64,000 nt of DNA. Origin: Blastobasis lacticolella (taxonomy: Eukaryota; Arthropoda; Insecta; Lepidoptera; Blastobasidae). The position numbers and the translations under genes are program-made. Below the pieces are notes generated by a model. The model did no database searches. It was not told the DNA's origin and saw nothing but the letters and a program-made list of their open reading frames with translations. Location of the stretch: positions 5,026,122-5,090,121 of the forward strand of contig LR990044.1 in NCBI GenBank assembly GCA_905147135.1, written 5' to 3'. Shown here piece by piece: positions 20,910-32,035 of the stretch (positions are counted from its first letter, which is position 1; every line of letters starts with the position of its first letter).

Positions 20910-20949
20910 AGCAACACTCGGGATAATAACTGCGGAGTGTCCACTCCGC

Positions 20950-22554
20950 TATGTATGGTGTCGTACAGAAGCTTCATATCGGATATAAAGCGTCTGTCCT
21001 CCAATTACATTATTTTGTGGGCGTTCAGACCAGTCGCATAGCCAGCAGGTACCGGGTCAGAAAAATAATTGAGTTTTTTATAAAAAGTTTTTGCACTGAT
21101 TCCAGTCTAGCGCGGTGGACAGCGTAGACCGGGGACCATGAAGGGGACGCGTACTCTTAAATACTACGGTAATAGGCATAATATAACGCTTTAAAAGCTG
21201 CAATTGACCTCAGGGGCTTTACCGTTCTGAAAACGAATCCCAACGTCTTGATCGCTTTAGCAACAATAGATTCGTAGTGAGAACAGAATGTCAGTTTGGA
21301 ATCTAAGATGACTCCCAGGTCCCTAACTTGATCAGTGCGTACGATTGTTGTGTCATTAAGCCATGCGCATTTGAAAGAACTCTAGAAAAATAGACCGTCC
21401 GAGCCTGTACGAGTGCCGTAGTTTATCTGTGCGGGTAACCCACGATCGCGCCGAAGACTTATTGCGTAGTTCCAGAATATTTTCGGATCGCGAGTGATAG
21501 ATTGACTACAATAGTGTTTATATTTGTTCCAACACTGACGTTGTAATTTTTTTTATGAACTTTTTTTTTTTTCAGTTTTAATAAAAATACCTATACATTA
21601 ATACCTAAGTTTAAAATAGCAAAAATATACACTAATACATATAAAATAATACTAAAAATTAAAAACTACTACTATACTGTTTATTGTACACAATAATGAT
21701 ATACAGAGAAATATAAAAGAACAAAAGACACAACAGGCGCTGCTTATTTCTCATTTACCTGCTCATTTATTCGCTTTTTCTTATTTTTTGTGTCAAGAAC
21801 GTAGCAAAGAGAAAGTTTTACGGTCACACCTATTACCAGTGCGTTTTCAAAGTGAGTGATACTTATGCTTTTCTTTGAATACGTGTACTAACGCCCTGGA
21901 GTACCACACTGGATACCCATCAGGAGTGCTGTAGAAAGAGGGTACATGTTCTTCTATAATAGAATCCTCGTCCAGTGGTATATGATTTAAAGCAATATTC
22001 CAGTCTATAGCGTATAAATCACGGAAAATATTGTCGTAATTAGCCTTTTTATAATTAAAAATTTTCTTATGAGGTACTTTAATAAAGTCGTGACTAATAT
22101 TTGTAAGTTCCAATTCAAGCGCTGGGTGATGAGGCCAATCTTCGCGGGTGGTCGGCTACGCGTCGGACCTTCACCTCAGTATTAGAAAAAAACAATATCT
22201 AAACACCGTCCGTTGCCATTGGGCATCCCGCAATACTGACACAATCCATCCGAAAGAATACACGCAAAGAAACCCTCCTGACATTCACCCGATAACCCAC
22301 TAGGATAAAAATAACCACCAGATCGTGGAATCCACTTAACATGTGGCAGATTAAAATCGCCTAATAATAAATGCCATTTGGGACAGATATATATAATTAT
22401 GTTAGAAATTTGCGTAAGCAAAACATAGCTACTAGGCAGTGCCGAGCTAACCGAGTTCAGGTGGAGGTAAATGTATACTGTTAGGTGTGTAGTTGTATCG
22501 TGTAGAGAAATAGTGTATGTGATGTTGTAATTTAGTGTGTAGTATTCAGAGAAA
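20950..22554 (-). pseudogene. CR1/Jockey-like LINE with internal deletions
   Basis: Minus-strand order: start of ORF2 (22554-22422), endonuclease with the catalytic loop LLLGDFNLPHVKW (22421-22182), endonuclease-RT linker (22113-21847, LTNISHDFIKVPHKKI), an AT-rich interval, another linker block (about 21540-21410, FWNYAISLRRDRGLP), then directly the RT thumb (about 21400-20950, with LGVILDSKLTFCSH). The palm with the catalytic YADD is deleted. The thumb is of the same family as the plus-strand copy at 31484-31750. The 22499-22554 segment recurs at 28931-28990. Confidence 0.7.
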
Positions 22555-22835
22555 TGAAAGAAAGAAGAAAGAAAGAAAGAAAGAAAATATCTTTATTCGA
22601 CGAAACGATGTTTCAACGTACTGGTCCAGATCCAGAAGGCACACACTAAAATTGTATGCCGACTGTGCCCGGACCAAAATTTGATACAATATAAATCATA
22701 ACTGCGTTGCCGCATCGTTCGTCGAAAAGGAAGTGACTCGGCAGTGCGAAAGGCTGCGCATGCGCCGCCAGACGCGCCGATTTTCAGTCACTGCCGTTCC
22801 GAGACGACGCGACGCACGTCCGCGCCTAAAAGTAA
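22555..22835 (-). repeat. Retroposon with (TTTC)n tail
   Basis: On the minus strand, a GC-rich head (about 22835-22740) is followed by a body ending in TCGTCGAATAAAGATATT. This is an AATAAA signal joined to a (TTTC)n tail (plus strand GAAAGAAAG at 22555-22587). No coding potential. The architecture is that of a SINE or a short LINE 3' fragment. Confidence 0.5.
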
Positions 22836-23636
22836 ACAATAATAACAGCTAAGTACAAATAAAAAAAAGATATAAATTACTTTCAGTGTAGTACTCAAGT
22901 AGAATAACAATAATAAACATATTTGGTTGAACGTTATATAAATTAACAAGAAAAAATATAAAAGTGCAGTTCAGTGAATTTATCTCAATTTCAGGCGGTT
23001 GCGTCACAATTTCGAAAAAAACCCAGGTAAGCAAAACTTATTATAACATTATTTCACAACTATGCCTAATACCTAATTATGCACGTGTACATACCTATAA
23101 ATACATAAATATACATAATAGTTGGTAATTGTCTTGTAAGTAGGTCTTACTGCATTTAATTATCACGATCTCTCTGCTGTAGGCCTGCTGGAAGAAATTT
23201 CTTTATAGAAATAAGTTGGCCTGTTGTGTCTAATATATTATGTAATATACTTTTTGTAACAATCTTGTGTACAATAAATGGTTAAATAAATAAATAAATA
23301 GGTGCAGGCAAAACACAAAGTAACAGGCACCCAGTTATTTTCCTACGCTGTTTCGTCAATACTATAGAATGTAAGACTTACTTTCAATTTCAGAGCCACA
23401 GCCAAATCTGGTGGGGGTCAAACATACAAAAAGGAACCGATCTAAGTAGATTCCAGTGATAACACTTCGTTCCATCCACCAATGCTTGTCGTGAACAAAA
23501 TAGAAGTAAAATAGAAGTAAGTACCTACCTAGCTTCACTATTCATTCATATTAAGCGGTTTTGTTCCAATGGCAGCGCGCGTGCGAGACCTATAATCAAC
23601 ATTTTTTTTCTTTCTTTCCATACTTATTATACATAA
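22836..23636. other. AT-rich spacer with a LINE tail
   Basis: At about 23181-23310, GGCCTGCTGGAAGAAATTTC with its hairpin partner (TAGAAATAAGTTGGCC) and an (AATA)n tail form a typical lepidopteran LINE 3' end in plus orientation. No gene otherwise. Confidence 0.5.
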
Positions 23637-23765
23637 CATGCCCAGACACGCGACTAAAACCAAAATTCATCATTTCAACCTCTGTTTGGCCGGGAATCGA
23701 ACCCGGGATCTCTTGTGTGGTGGCCGGCATGTAAACCAACTGAACCTCTCAGGTCCTCTGATCGT
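23637..23765 (-). repeat. tRNA-derived SINE
   Basis: On the minus strand, GAGAGGTTCAGTTGGTTTAC (A-box-like) and GGGTTCGATTCCCGGCC (B box) are spaced as in a tRNA gene. They are followed by a short non-tRNA body ending in an A-rich stretch. It cannot fold into a normal cloverleaf with an acceptor stem, so it is a SINE head, not a tRNA gene. Confidence 0.55.
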
Positions 23766-23801
23766 TTTATATATACAAACATAGTCATTTTGAATAAAAT
23801 T

Positions 23802-24355
23802 CTACGGGGTATTCTTCTGTTCATATATAAGTTGCGCCCTAATTCTATTTCTAATAGTGGATACTGTCAATTTCAGGTCGCGCAAGGGAGGAGGCAGATT
23901 GTTCCAGCACCGAGTCGATGCATAGCGGAAACTGCCGCGGAAAGAAGCTGTTTTGTGTGGCGGGACCTGCAGGCCAAGCGTGCTGGCGCGGAGACCGTAA
24001 CTATGGACTAAATGGTTAAATAACAAACAGAACAAAAACAAAACCAGAGTAGGGACGTCTGCAATACAATTCGCCCACCGACAGAAACCAAACCTAAAGA
24101 GCAGCAAATCAGTAAAGAGTTCGGGAGTTAAATCGTTATCTAAACATAGGCCGTCTTTTTCAGTTGCAATTTCCTGGCTATACACAGTTGAGGGAAATTG
24201 TTTGCCTGGCGAACGAAGATCTTCCAGTTCCGAGTCCAGCAATGCGGAAACCCCAGCTCCTTGCATTTCAGTCTTGTGTCTCTGAGCAATGCTTTGTTTG
24301 CGGGTGTCAGATGTTCATTGACATGAATTTAACGTTGGTCTCCTCGTAAACCCAT
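23802..24355 (-). pseudogene. LINE ORF1 C-terminus fused to ORF2 C-terminus
   Basis: Minus strand, 24355-24012: the ORF1 tail (VNEHLTPANKALLRDTRLKC, FPHCWTRNWKIFVRQ). At 24011 the sequence jumps to the last part of ORF2, LPPPLRDLKLTVSTIRNRI preceded by FRGSFRYASTRCWNNLPPP. All of endonuclease and RT is missing. The 344-bp ORF1 part is repeated 99% identically at 28986-29329 (three substitutions). Confidence 0.7.
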
Positions 24356-24639
24356 CCCACCCAAACTGCAGAAAAAATAGTGATTGTGATTGATCCGTGG
24401 AGTGCCCCGCCGACGGACTCGAACTGCCGACCCATTGCGCAGACGACGGACGCATTTGCCGCTGAGCCATTGAAGCGTGTGCCGAGCGGGCGAAAGTAAC
24501 TAACACATTCCGCTGCACTGCGCTACGCCGTGTGACGCAAGCGCGTAGAGTGTTCTACGCTCGTAGACACGCCGCTGCGCGACTGCTACAAACAGTGTCT
24601 CTGACTCGCGCAATATTGGACCGTCAATCAATTACGATA

Positions 24640-25567
24640 ATGCCGCAAATCGCGCGCTCTCCACCCCCAACATCTAGTGGGATGATCAGCGCTACTCAAT
24701 CGGAACCAGACATAAATGCACTAATGGACACAAGCAAACCAACATCTCCAAAACTGGCCTCACGCAATAAAAGACAGCGCGTTGAGGGTTCACCGGAAGC
24801 CGCAAGTGAATTAAGAGAAGGTTTTTCCAGTCTTAAAAGTGAGTTACTAGACTTATTAACTACGTGGAGAAATGAACAAAATATTACATTATCCAAAATT
24901 GTAAGCGAAATATCCGAGCTAAAATCTCAACATGTTATTACGCAACAAACCCTCAAAGAGTTCGAAACCTCAATAAATTTTATGAGCGAAGGATTCGACG
25001 AAATGCGAGGTAAGATGGAATGCGAACGAGCCAACTATCTGATAACGATACAAGAACTACAAGCCCAGGTACAAGACTTACAGAGCCAAACGCGCCCATC
25101 TCGAGTGGAAATCCGTAATATTCCATCACACAAAGAAGAAGACCTAGCAAATATTATGTCTAGCATCGCCAAAACATTAAAGACTGAAATTCGGTCTACT
25201 GATGTGAGGGATGTTTATCGTATACCGAGTAAAACTGGACCTAGTAAAGTCATTGTGTCGGAGTTTTCTACAGTAGCTAAAAAGAATGCATTCATAGCAG
25301 CTGGAAGAAACTTCAACAGGACTCACAAAGATATCAAGTTAAACACAGATGATGTAGGAATTCCTGGCGAACGAAGCCGAGTCTACATTGAAGAACATCT
25401 ACCAATATCGTCAAAAAACTGTTATTTTGTGCTAGGGAATTTTCCAAAGAAAACAAATACGAGTTCTGCTGGATCTCTAGCGGAAAGATGTTTCTTCGTA
25501 AATACTCTAATTCTAAGCATATACTTGTCAAATCTGATCAATGCTTACATAACCTTGGAAAATAATA
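24640..25567 (+). pseudogene. LINE ORF1 (nucleic-acid-binding, RRM-like)
   Basis: I place the start at MPQIARSPPPTSSG (24640); the open frame extends upstream to 24532 but that part looks like leader. Residues 20-50 are Ser/Pro-rich; residues 60-150 are a coiled coil (LREGFSSLKSELLDLL, EISELKSQHVITQQTLKEFE). Then comes the RRM-like region (RVEIRNIPSHKEEDLANIMS, VSEFSTVAKKNAFIAAG) and the ending SRVYIEEHLPISSKN. A one-base indel near 25430 shifts the frame; the shifted frame carries the proper tail (YEFCWISSGKMFLRKYS) to TAA at 25567. ORF1 proteins coat the LINE RNA. Confidence 0.75.
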
Positions 25568-25880
25568 ATTTCTCTCGCCAGGGTCAACTTCAATGGTTCA
25601 ACTGTGTTATAATGTCAATAATATCCTACCAAGACCTCTTACAAAACGTCAAAATTGTTCTATGTATAAAAAATTTCACACACAAGTCAATCTGCATACC
25701 TCTACTTAAGTATACACTAACATATAAACATTTATATATACACTCTCAGTATCGCACTCACACCTGCATCCTACTGGCACAAAATCTTAGTAACTTAGAA
25801 TCTCGTAAAGTACTTGCCAAACCGTCTAACAAACACTTGTCTTCAAAACAAATCAGTCGGAAATTTATTTTATAACATAA

Positions 25881-26999
25881 ATGGCTAACCACATGCAATT
25901 AGTATCAGACATCGACAATTATAATGTGTCTGACTCCGCCATGTGTTCCCCGGGCGAATGTTCTGCCAGGATCACGGAAACCGAGGACTCGCTAAAGATT
26001 ATTCACATAAATATTAGAAGCATAAGAAAGAATTTTGACCAACTGTGTATACTATTATCCAGTACAAAAATAACATACGATGTTGTAATTCTTACAGAGT
26101 GTTGGTTGAGAACGTGTGGCAATTCACCAAACCTGGCTGGATATTCAACTCACTATACAACGCAAAATGCTATTCAAAACGATGGGGTTGTATTATATGT
26201 AAAGAACGGACTTAAATGTAATGTGATAGAACCTGAAGTGTTAGACGCAAACTGTTTGTACTGTGCTATGGGTGACACGGTTCAAAGAGATCTGGAGAAC
26301 ACTAGTTTTGATCATATAACTAACTGTTATGATCCAAATGTTGCTACTCAGTTGCTTATAACAACTTTACAAACCGTATTAAACAAGAACACACGCTTAC
26401 AACTTGTATCACGGAAGAATAATATTTTAAAGCCCTGGATTACCCCAGGAGTGCTACGTTGTATACAAAATCGCGACAGAATGCACCAGAAATTGAAAGT
26501 TGACCCAAATAACTTAATCTTAAATACAACTTACAAAAGGTATCGAAACTACTGCAATACCTTACTAAAAAACCTCAAAATATCATTTGAACGAGCAGAA
26601 TTCCATAAGGCTAAGCAAAGCCCAAGAGAGACGTGGGATGTCATAAAGAGGATTGCACACGGGTACCAACACACTAAACCACCTGACCATATTCTGGGAC
26701 TACACCCAGACAAAAAAATTGTAGCTTGTAAAGTAAATATCACCTTTGCCAATGTAGGCAGACTCCTGGCAAACAACATATTAAATGAGAGCTCTAGTGA
26801 CTCATCACCACCACTAAGTGATAAGCAAAACCCACCTAAAAATTCACTGGTCATAATTCCACCTCACCCTGATGAGATAGAGAGGATTATAATGGGTTTA
26901 CGGAGTGACTGCGCAGTCGGTTGGGATGATATCCCAGCTATGGTCATCAAGCTGGCTCGGCATGTACTTGTTCCCCCCATAACACTACATAATAACTAA
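25881..26999 (+). pseudogene. LINE ORF2, endonuclease (deleted) and start of RT
   Basis: The ATG at 25881 begins ORF2. Residues 39-105 hold the start of the apurinic-type endonuclease: KIIHINIRSIRKNFDQL with the catalytic Asn, and VVILTECWLR with the catalytic Glu. After MGDT (about residue 133) the sequence passes in frame to the linker (LENTSFDHITNCYDPN, NILKPWITPGVLRCIQNRD), so about 100-130 residues with the GDFN and SDH catalytic loops are gone. Residues 315-372 begin the RT domain (LRSDCAVGWDDIPAMVIKL). The frame breaks at 26990-27040, where a CCCCATAACTAACAT segment is duplicated. Confidence 0.8.
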
Positions 27000-27042
27000 C
27001 ATTCCCCATAACTAACATAATATTTGCAAACTGTCAATTGAA

Positions 27043-28498
27043 ATGGGAAAATTTCCGGAAACATTAAAGCGCGCGACAGTACATCCGATTTACAAGAGTG
27101 GTGATCGGGATCAAGTCACAAATTACAGGCCGATATCTGTACTCTCTGCCCTTTCAAAGATCTTGGAGCGTATCTTAAACAACGCACTAACCGACTTTCT
27201 GACTAAGAATGCAATATTACATATATTAATATCACTTTGTTATATAGTTCTAAGGTATTTAATGCAATAAAGAGTTTACATACATACATACATACATATT
27301 ATCTAAAAACCAGTTTGGATTCAGACGTGGAATATCGACCGAGGATGCCGTCATGAAGCTCACTAACTCAGTTATTGAAAAACTTGACAGAAAGCATAAA
27401 TGTTACGGCGTGTTTCTTGACTTGTGTAAGGCCTTTGATACAATTTCTATGCCCACTCTAATTTCAAAGTTGGAAAGCTCGGGAGTGCGTGGCATTGCGC
27501 TCAAAATATTTGAGGATTATCTTCAGGGTCGTACTCAGTGTACTAGGATGGGGTCGGTGATTAGCGATAAGGAGAGTATTGCTTTTGGTGTCCCCCAAGG
27601 GAGCATTCTGGGCCCTACTCTTTTTCTCATTTATATCAATAACATCTGTGAGCTGTCCCTGCCTTACACTGAGATTTATGCGTATGCGGACGACACAGTG
27701 TTGCTAACTTACGTCACTGATTGGAAAACGGCAAAAGAGGCTGCTGATCTACTTACCCTCAACCTGGAGAAAACCAAGGAAATACGTTTCTTTCTGAGGA
27801 GATCTAATTTGGACCCTCAAACTGCGTCTCCCCTCGTTGCCCACCGCTGCCAAACTGAGTCTAGTGCCTGCGACTGTAAACCGCTTACCATGGTAAGTCA
27901 TATCAAGTATTTAGGTGTCTACATTTATGAGAGACTGGATTGGAGTTACCAACTGGAGAGTCTAACCGCACGAGTGAGGCGGCTAATTTTCACATTCAGA
28001 AACCATAGGGAGTCAGCGGATAGGGAAACATTGCTAATGGCATACTCTGCATTATGTCAGTCTATCCTAACATATTGCGTTCCGGTTTGGGGAGGTGCCG
28101 CAAAGACCCGATTTATACACCTTGAGAGAGCTCAACGAGCTGTTCTTAAGGTGTTAATATCGAAACCCCGACTATTCCCTACATCAACTTTATATGCGTT
28201 GTGTGGGGTTCTGAGTGTGGGAAAGCTCTACATTCTCCGTACCATCCTGCGGAAGCATTCATCTCTTCTGTTAGACGAAAACGTCCTAAGGAAAAGACGT
28301 GGTATGCCAGTGTGTAATATTGTCCCCTACCGCACTACTTCGGCAAGGAAACAATACCCGGTTATGAGCTGCATACTATACAACAAAATAAACAAAGAGC
28401 TTAATATTTACCCCATGACTGGTTATCAACTGAAAAAAAAATTACAATCCTGGCTGACAAATGTAAGTTACGATGACACGGAGGCTATGATAGTGTGA
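27043..28498 (+). pseudogene. LINE ORF2 reverse transcriptase
   Basis: 27043-27225 gives GKFPETLKRATVHPIYKSGD and NYRPISVLSALSKILERIL. A 70-90-bp insert follows (about 27222-27300), ending in AATAAAGAGTTTACATACAT, itself a LINE 3' tail. From 27353: motif A FLDLCKAFDTI, GVPQGSILGPTLF, the catalytic YAYADDTVLL, a small deletion just after AAD, then the thumb (IKYLGVYIYERLDWSYQ) and LTYCVPVWGGAAKTR, to TGA at 28498. The catalytic Asp residues are intact; disruption is by the inserts. Confidence 0.85.
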
Positions 28499-28572
28499 TG
28501 TTAAAATCGAGACAGCTGATACTCATATATCCAGTCAAATTAATTAGGTACACACGCATGCCGCATACCACA

Positions 28573-28703
28573 TTCACACACACACACACACACGCACACG
28601 CACACGCACACGCACACGCACACGCACACGCACACGCACACGCACACGCACACGCACACGCACACGCACACGCACACGCACACGCACACGCACACGCACA
28701 CGC

Positions 28704-28745
<42 letters not shown>

Positions 28746-28750
28746 ACACA
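28573..28750. repeat. (CACACG)n microsatellite
   Basis: About 20 uninterrupted CACACG units with CA-only edges on both sides, lying in the 3' region of the LINE just after the ORF2 stop. All six-frame proteins here (His-Ala, Val-Cys, Arg-Val) are artefacts of the repeat. Confidence 0.95.
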
Positions 28751-28828
28751 CTCACGGCAAATCTTCATTTATTTGCCATTTATTGTAACTATGATGTTGT
28801 GTTTGTTGTTGTATTATTTGGCTAATAA

Positions 28829-28925
28829 AAAAAAATATTATAAAATATTATAAAAATATTATAAAATATTATAAAAATATTATAAAATATTATAAAAATA
28901 TTATAAAATATTATAAAAATATTAT
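28829..28925. repeat. AT-rich 21-bp tandem repeat
   Basis: The unit ATTATAAAATATTATAAAAAT is repeated about 4.5 times. Each unit contains AATATTATAAAATATT, which is nearly self-complementary, so the array can extrude hairpins. It forms the 3' terminus of the plus-strand LINE. Confidence 0.9.
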
Positions 28926-28930
28926 ATTAT

Positions 28931-30240
28931 AGTGTAGAGAAATAGTGTATGTGATGTTGTAATTTAGTGTGTACTATTCAGAGAAATGGTTAAATAACAA
29001 ACAGAACAAAAACAAAACCAGAGTAGGGACGTCTGCAATACAATTCGCCAACCGACAGAAACCAAACCTAAAGAACAGCAAATCAGTAAAGAGTTCGGGA
29101 GTTAAATCGTTATCTAAACATAGGCCGTCTTTTTCAGTTGCAATTTCCTGGCTATACACAGTTGAGGGAAATTGTTTGCCTGGCGAACGAAGATCTTCCA
29201 GTTCCGAGTCCAGCAATGCGGAAACCCCAGCTCCTTGCATTTCAGTCTTGTGTCTCTGAGCAATGCTTTGTTTGCGGGTGTCAGATGTTCATTGACATGA
29301 ATTTAACGTTGGTCTCCTTGTAAACCCATGTGGGTTGTGTTTACACCCCTCTTCTTCCGAACTGCAGTTAGCAAGCTTATTGAGATTAAATAACTTAGCA
29401 ACTATTGGCTTAGGGAGGCCATCGGTGTTTCGAGTAGGTATCCTAAACGCAGATGCGATGTCTGCACGTTCTATGGATACGCCGACCGCTCTCGCAATTG
29501 ACACCACCAGCTCAGGAACTCGCTCCGACTTCCACTCGGGCACGCCGACGATCTCCAAGTCGAGCACCCTGTCCCGCTGCTTGGAATTATTCACTGTTTG
29601 CTGTAAACCTTTGACATTGTTTTATGTGCCTCCTTCAGCTCAGTTTCGTCAAACAACAGGCTGCATTTGTTCAGAGAATCCAACATGCTGTTTAACTGCT
29701 GGGTTTTAGCCTCCTGTCTCTCCAGCAGCGCCTTGTTGTTTTCGGAGAGTTTGCCGTCGATAAGCGATGTCAGGTTTTCTATCAGCCTCTCGTTATTGTC
29801 TGACATTGTCCTCAGTATTTCGCCATTCACAGGTTGAACCAGCGTCGATTCCATGCTAACCATGACGGGTGCGGGTGCGGCAACAACCGGTAGGGTGGCA
29901 GGATCGGCTTCTTTAGTATCAGGCCCTTCGGTACAGAACTAGCTCCCGCCTTATGTACCTCAGGTCCCTGTTGAGAAGATAAAACAGGTCGTATAGGAGT
30001 GTTGTCTCCTTTCCGCTCCTTTGGCTGTGAACACGACTTGCACTTCCACAAGGACTTCTGCTTAGGTGTTAGCTTAATGAAAGTCGATCTTGGAACCCCT
30101 AGGCACTCGTTATGGTACATATTAGTACACTTGTCCTGAGAGCATTTCAGTATCATCTCTACGGCACTGATGGGCTGGTTGCATGCGATGCACTTCATGA
30201 TGTTGGGTGTTAAAAATTGCTTACGGGACAGAGAAGTTGA
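28931..30240 (-). pseudogene. LINE ORF1 with PHD-type zinc finger
   Basis: Start at ATG 30198 (MKCIACNQPISAVEMILKCS). The Cys pattern C-x2-C ... C-x4-C ... H-x2-C ... C-x2-C over residues 3-55 (MYHNECLG, LWKCKSCSQ) is a PHD-like finger, as found in ORF1 of several insect LINE clades. After a low-complexity spacer a second frame (29863-29591) is coiled coil (NERLIENLTSLIDGKLSENN), and a third (29594-29289) is RRM-like (VLDLEIVGVPEWKSERVPEL, PKPIVAKLF). The C-terminal 344 bp (29329-28986) is the repeat shared with 24012-24355. It ends at the first bases of ORF2. Frame shifts separate all three domains. Confidence 0.75.
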
Positions 30241-30361
30241 AAGATGTCTCCCAGAGACAAGCGATGAAACGCCACCACATGTGTCCGGTCTGCGTTGAAC
30301 AATCGGAACGACCAACTCCCTCTCGTAGTATGTAAGAAAAAAAAATTTAAAAAAAGGATAA

Positions 30362-30432
30362 ATAAAATCCAACGCGGTAGATTCGAACCTATGACCTCTT
30401 GCGCATGTCGAACGCACCAATCTTTACGCTAT
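30362..30432 (-). repeat. tRNA-like SINE head
   Basis: On the minus strand, AAAGATTGGTGCGTTCGACA and CATAGGTTCGAATCTACCG resemble A and B boxes about 35 bases apart. No acceptor stem forms and T-rich sequence follows. It is more likely a SINE remnant than a tRNA gene. Confidence 0.35.
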
Positions 30433-30883
30433 CTTATTTGTTATCTAACATGTTGAAATAGTGATATGGTTTGTAAAGATGGTTTAAGTGGTAGGTACGT
30501 AGTGACGATTTCTTATTGTTATCTTTTAACAGATGACGGTACTTCACTTTACTGCAATCCTTTGTTCAAGTTGATCCAGTTTTATGTATTAAAAGATTAA
30601 TGGTATAACTTAATATTGTTTGTAGCCTTAGTTGTTTGGGATTTATTATTGTTTAACACTGACTTCACTAGATATATCGTAGTTCTTAAAAATGTAAATT
30701 ACTTCGTTGAATGTTTTTGGTGCCGTCGTATTAATTGTTAAGTTTTAACGTTTCTATTAATTACTGCGGCGAATAACACTTTCACTTGGTTTTTACACTT
30801 TTATACACCAGATTATATTGTCTGTAGAATAGCAATGTGTCTTACTATGTTTTAAAAAATATATTATACGTAGGAACCAATGT
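30433..30883. other. AT-rich spacer
   Basis: No gene or repeat structure supportable. Confidence 0.35.
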
Positions 30884-31165
30884 TTACGGGATGGTGGATA
30901 TATCGAGGATAAGATCGGAGAGGCTCGCCTTCGCTGGTTTGGTTACGTGTTGAAGGTACGTGGGAAATAGGTGTCTAAACCTTTCGGTATCAGGAAAGAG
31001 GTTCCGCGGAAGCCCCATAAAGCGATGGATTGTAATCGCCGAGTCTGATGCAAGTGATAATGGTTTACGACAAGAGTATGCCAAAAACCAGGCGTAATAG
31101 AGGAAAATAAGGCGAAAAGCGGACTCTGGCAGAAGCCAGGACTGACCGCTCGGATGATGATGTTA
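30884..31165 (+). pseudogene. RTE-type LINE 3' fragment
   Basis: The plus reading IEDKIGEARLRWFGYVLKV, then EVPRKPHKAMDCN and AKSGLWQKPGLTARMMM, is a decayed version of the RTE C-terminal block (LRWxGHV, Arg/Pro-rich basic block, final tail). Stops interrupt it. The sequence ends in GATGATGATG. Confidence 0.6.
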
Positions 31166-31214
31166 TCTTTTAATGTTTAGACCGATTAAACCATAGCACC
31201 ATTTTATATACACT

Positions 31215-32035
31215 GGAGCAGGTCGGTGTACACGGGGATCTTCTTTGTTGGTTCGAGTCATACCTTCGGAACAGGAGCCAGGCTGTTCGAGTGGGGTGTT
31301 ATCACTCACGTTTTGCACCCATCTCTTCCGTGGTACCTCAGGGTTCCTATCTGGGTCCTCTTCTTTTTTATATTTGTTTATATGATTATGTGTCTTGTTT
31401 TCGTTATGCGTATTTCCTCATGTATGCTGACGACACTAAAATCTATATGCCGATAAAATGTACCTACAACTGACTGGTTCAGATTGCAGGAAGATCTGGA
31501 CAGGATATCGGCATATTGTGAGCAGAACAGTCTGGATCTAAACGTAAATAAATGTCTGACAATCACCTTTACGAGAAAAAGAAACATTATACCCACTTCG
31601 TATAGGCTCAACAATATTAAAATTAAACGCACTGAGCAGGTTAAAGATCTCGGCATAATTCTAGATTCTAAGTTAACTTTCTGTGCCCACTTTGAATCGA
31701 TTGTCGCGAAAGCGATAAGAATGTTGGGCTTCATTTTCAGGACAGTTTAGCCTCTGAACTCAGCGCCTGCTTTTAAAATAAGTACTTTATTTTGCATACG
31801 TCAGGAGTGTACTAGAGTACGTATCCCCTGTATGGTCACCGATCTACGCTATCCACTATGTTAGACTGGAGTCCATACAGGAATCTTTTATTAACAAACT
31901 GAACTTCATATCGCACACGATAACTACGGATTATAGGTACAGCTGGTCTGAGTTCACACAAAATCTGCTCATTGAAGGACAGGCACCTGATGGCAGACTC
32001 CAGACTCCTATATGACATAATTCATTGCGTAGTTG
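31215..32035 (+). pseudogene. CR1/Jockey-like LINE RT fragment
   Basis: Frames in sequence give GDLLCWFESY-like palm, VVPQGSYLGPLLFYI, the catalytic FLMYADDTKIYM (about 31417-31452), QEDLDRISAYCEQNSLDLNV, and the thumb (VKDLGIILDSKLTFCAHFES), then a decayed C-terminus running to about 32020. At least three frame changes. It belongs to the same family as the minus-strand thumb at 20950-21400, whose matching block reads LGVILDSKLTFCSH. Confidence 0.8.

Larger units (their letters stand above)
18267..20925 (-). mobile_element. RTE-clade LINE, nearly full length, decayed
   Basis: A single minus-strand ORF architecture: apurinic-type endonuclease (20909-19914), reverse transcriptase (19767-18785) and the RTE C-terminal block, ending in a short (ATG)n tail at 18272-18267. 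Length and order fit an RTE element of about 3 kb. Several frameshifts, stops and an endonuclease deletion make it inactive. Confidence 0.85.
24356..28925 (+). mobile_element. Plus-strand CR1/Jockey-like LINE, nearly complete
   Basis: ORF1 (24640-25567) and ORF2 (25881-28498) lie in the standard order, followed by a 3' region with a CACACG microsatellite and an AT-rich 21-bp repeat. GC-rich 5' leader sequence precedes ORF1. Each ORF has one or two disruptions and the endonuclease is internally deleted, so the copy is inactive but less decayed than most LINEs here. Near-identical 344-bp segments of another LINE flank it on both sides. Confidence 0.75.

Noticed and set aside
23690..23760. Possible tRNA gene (also at 30362-30432, 42845-42915, 43135-43205, 47413 and 48041)
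   Set aside because: A and B boxes are present but no acceptor stem or anticodon arm forms, and SINE-type bodies follow several of them.
28485..28788. Long His-Ala, Val-Cys and Arg-Val open frames on both strands
   Set aside because: They are direct translations of the CACACG microsatellite and have no independent coding evidence.
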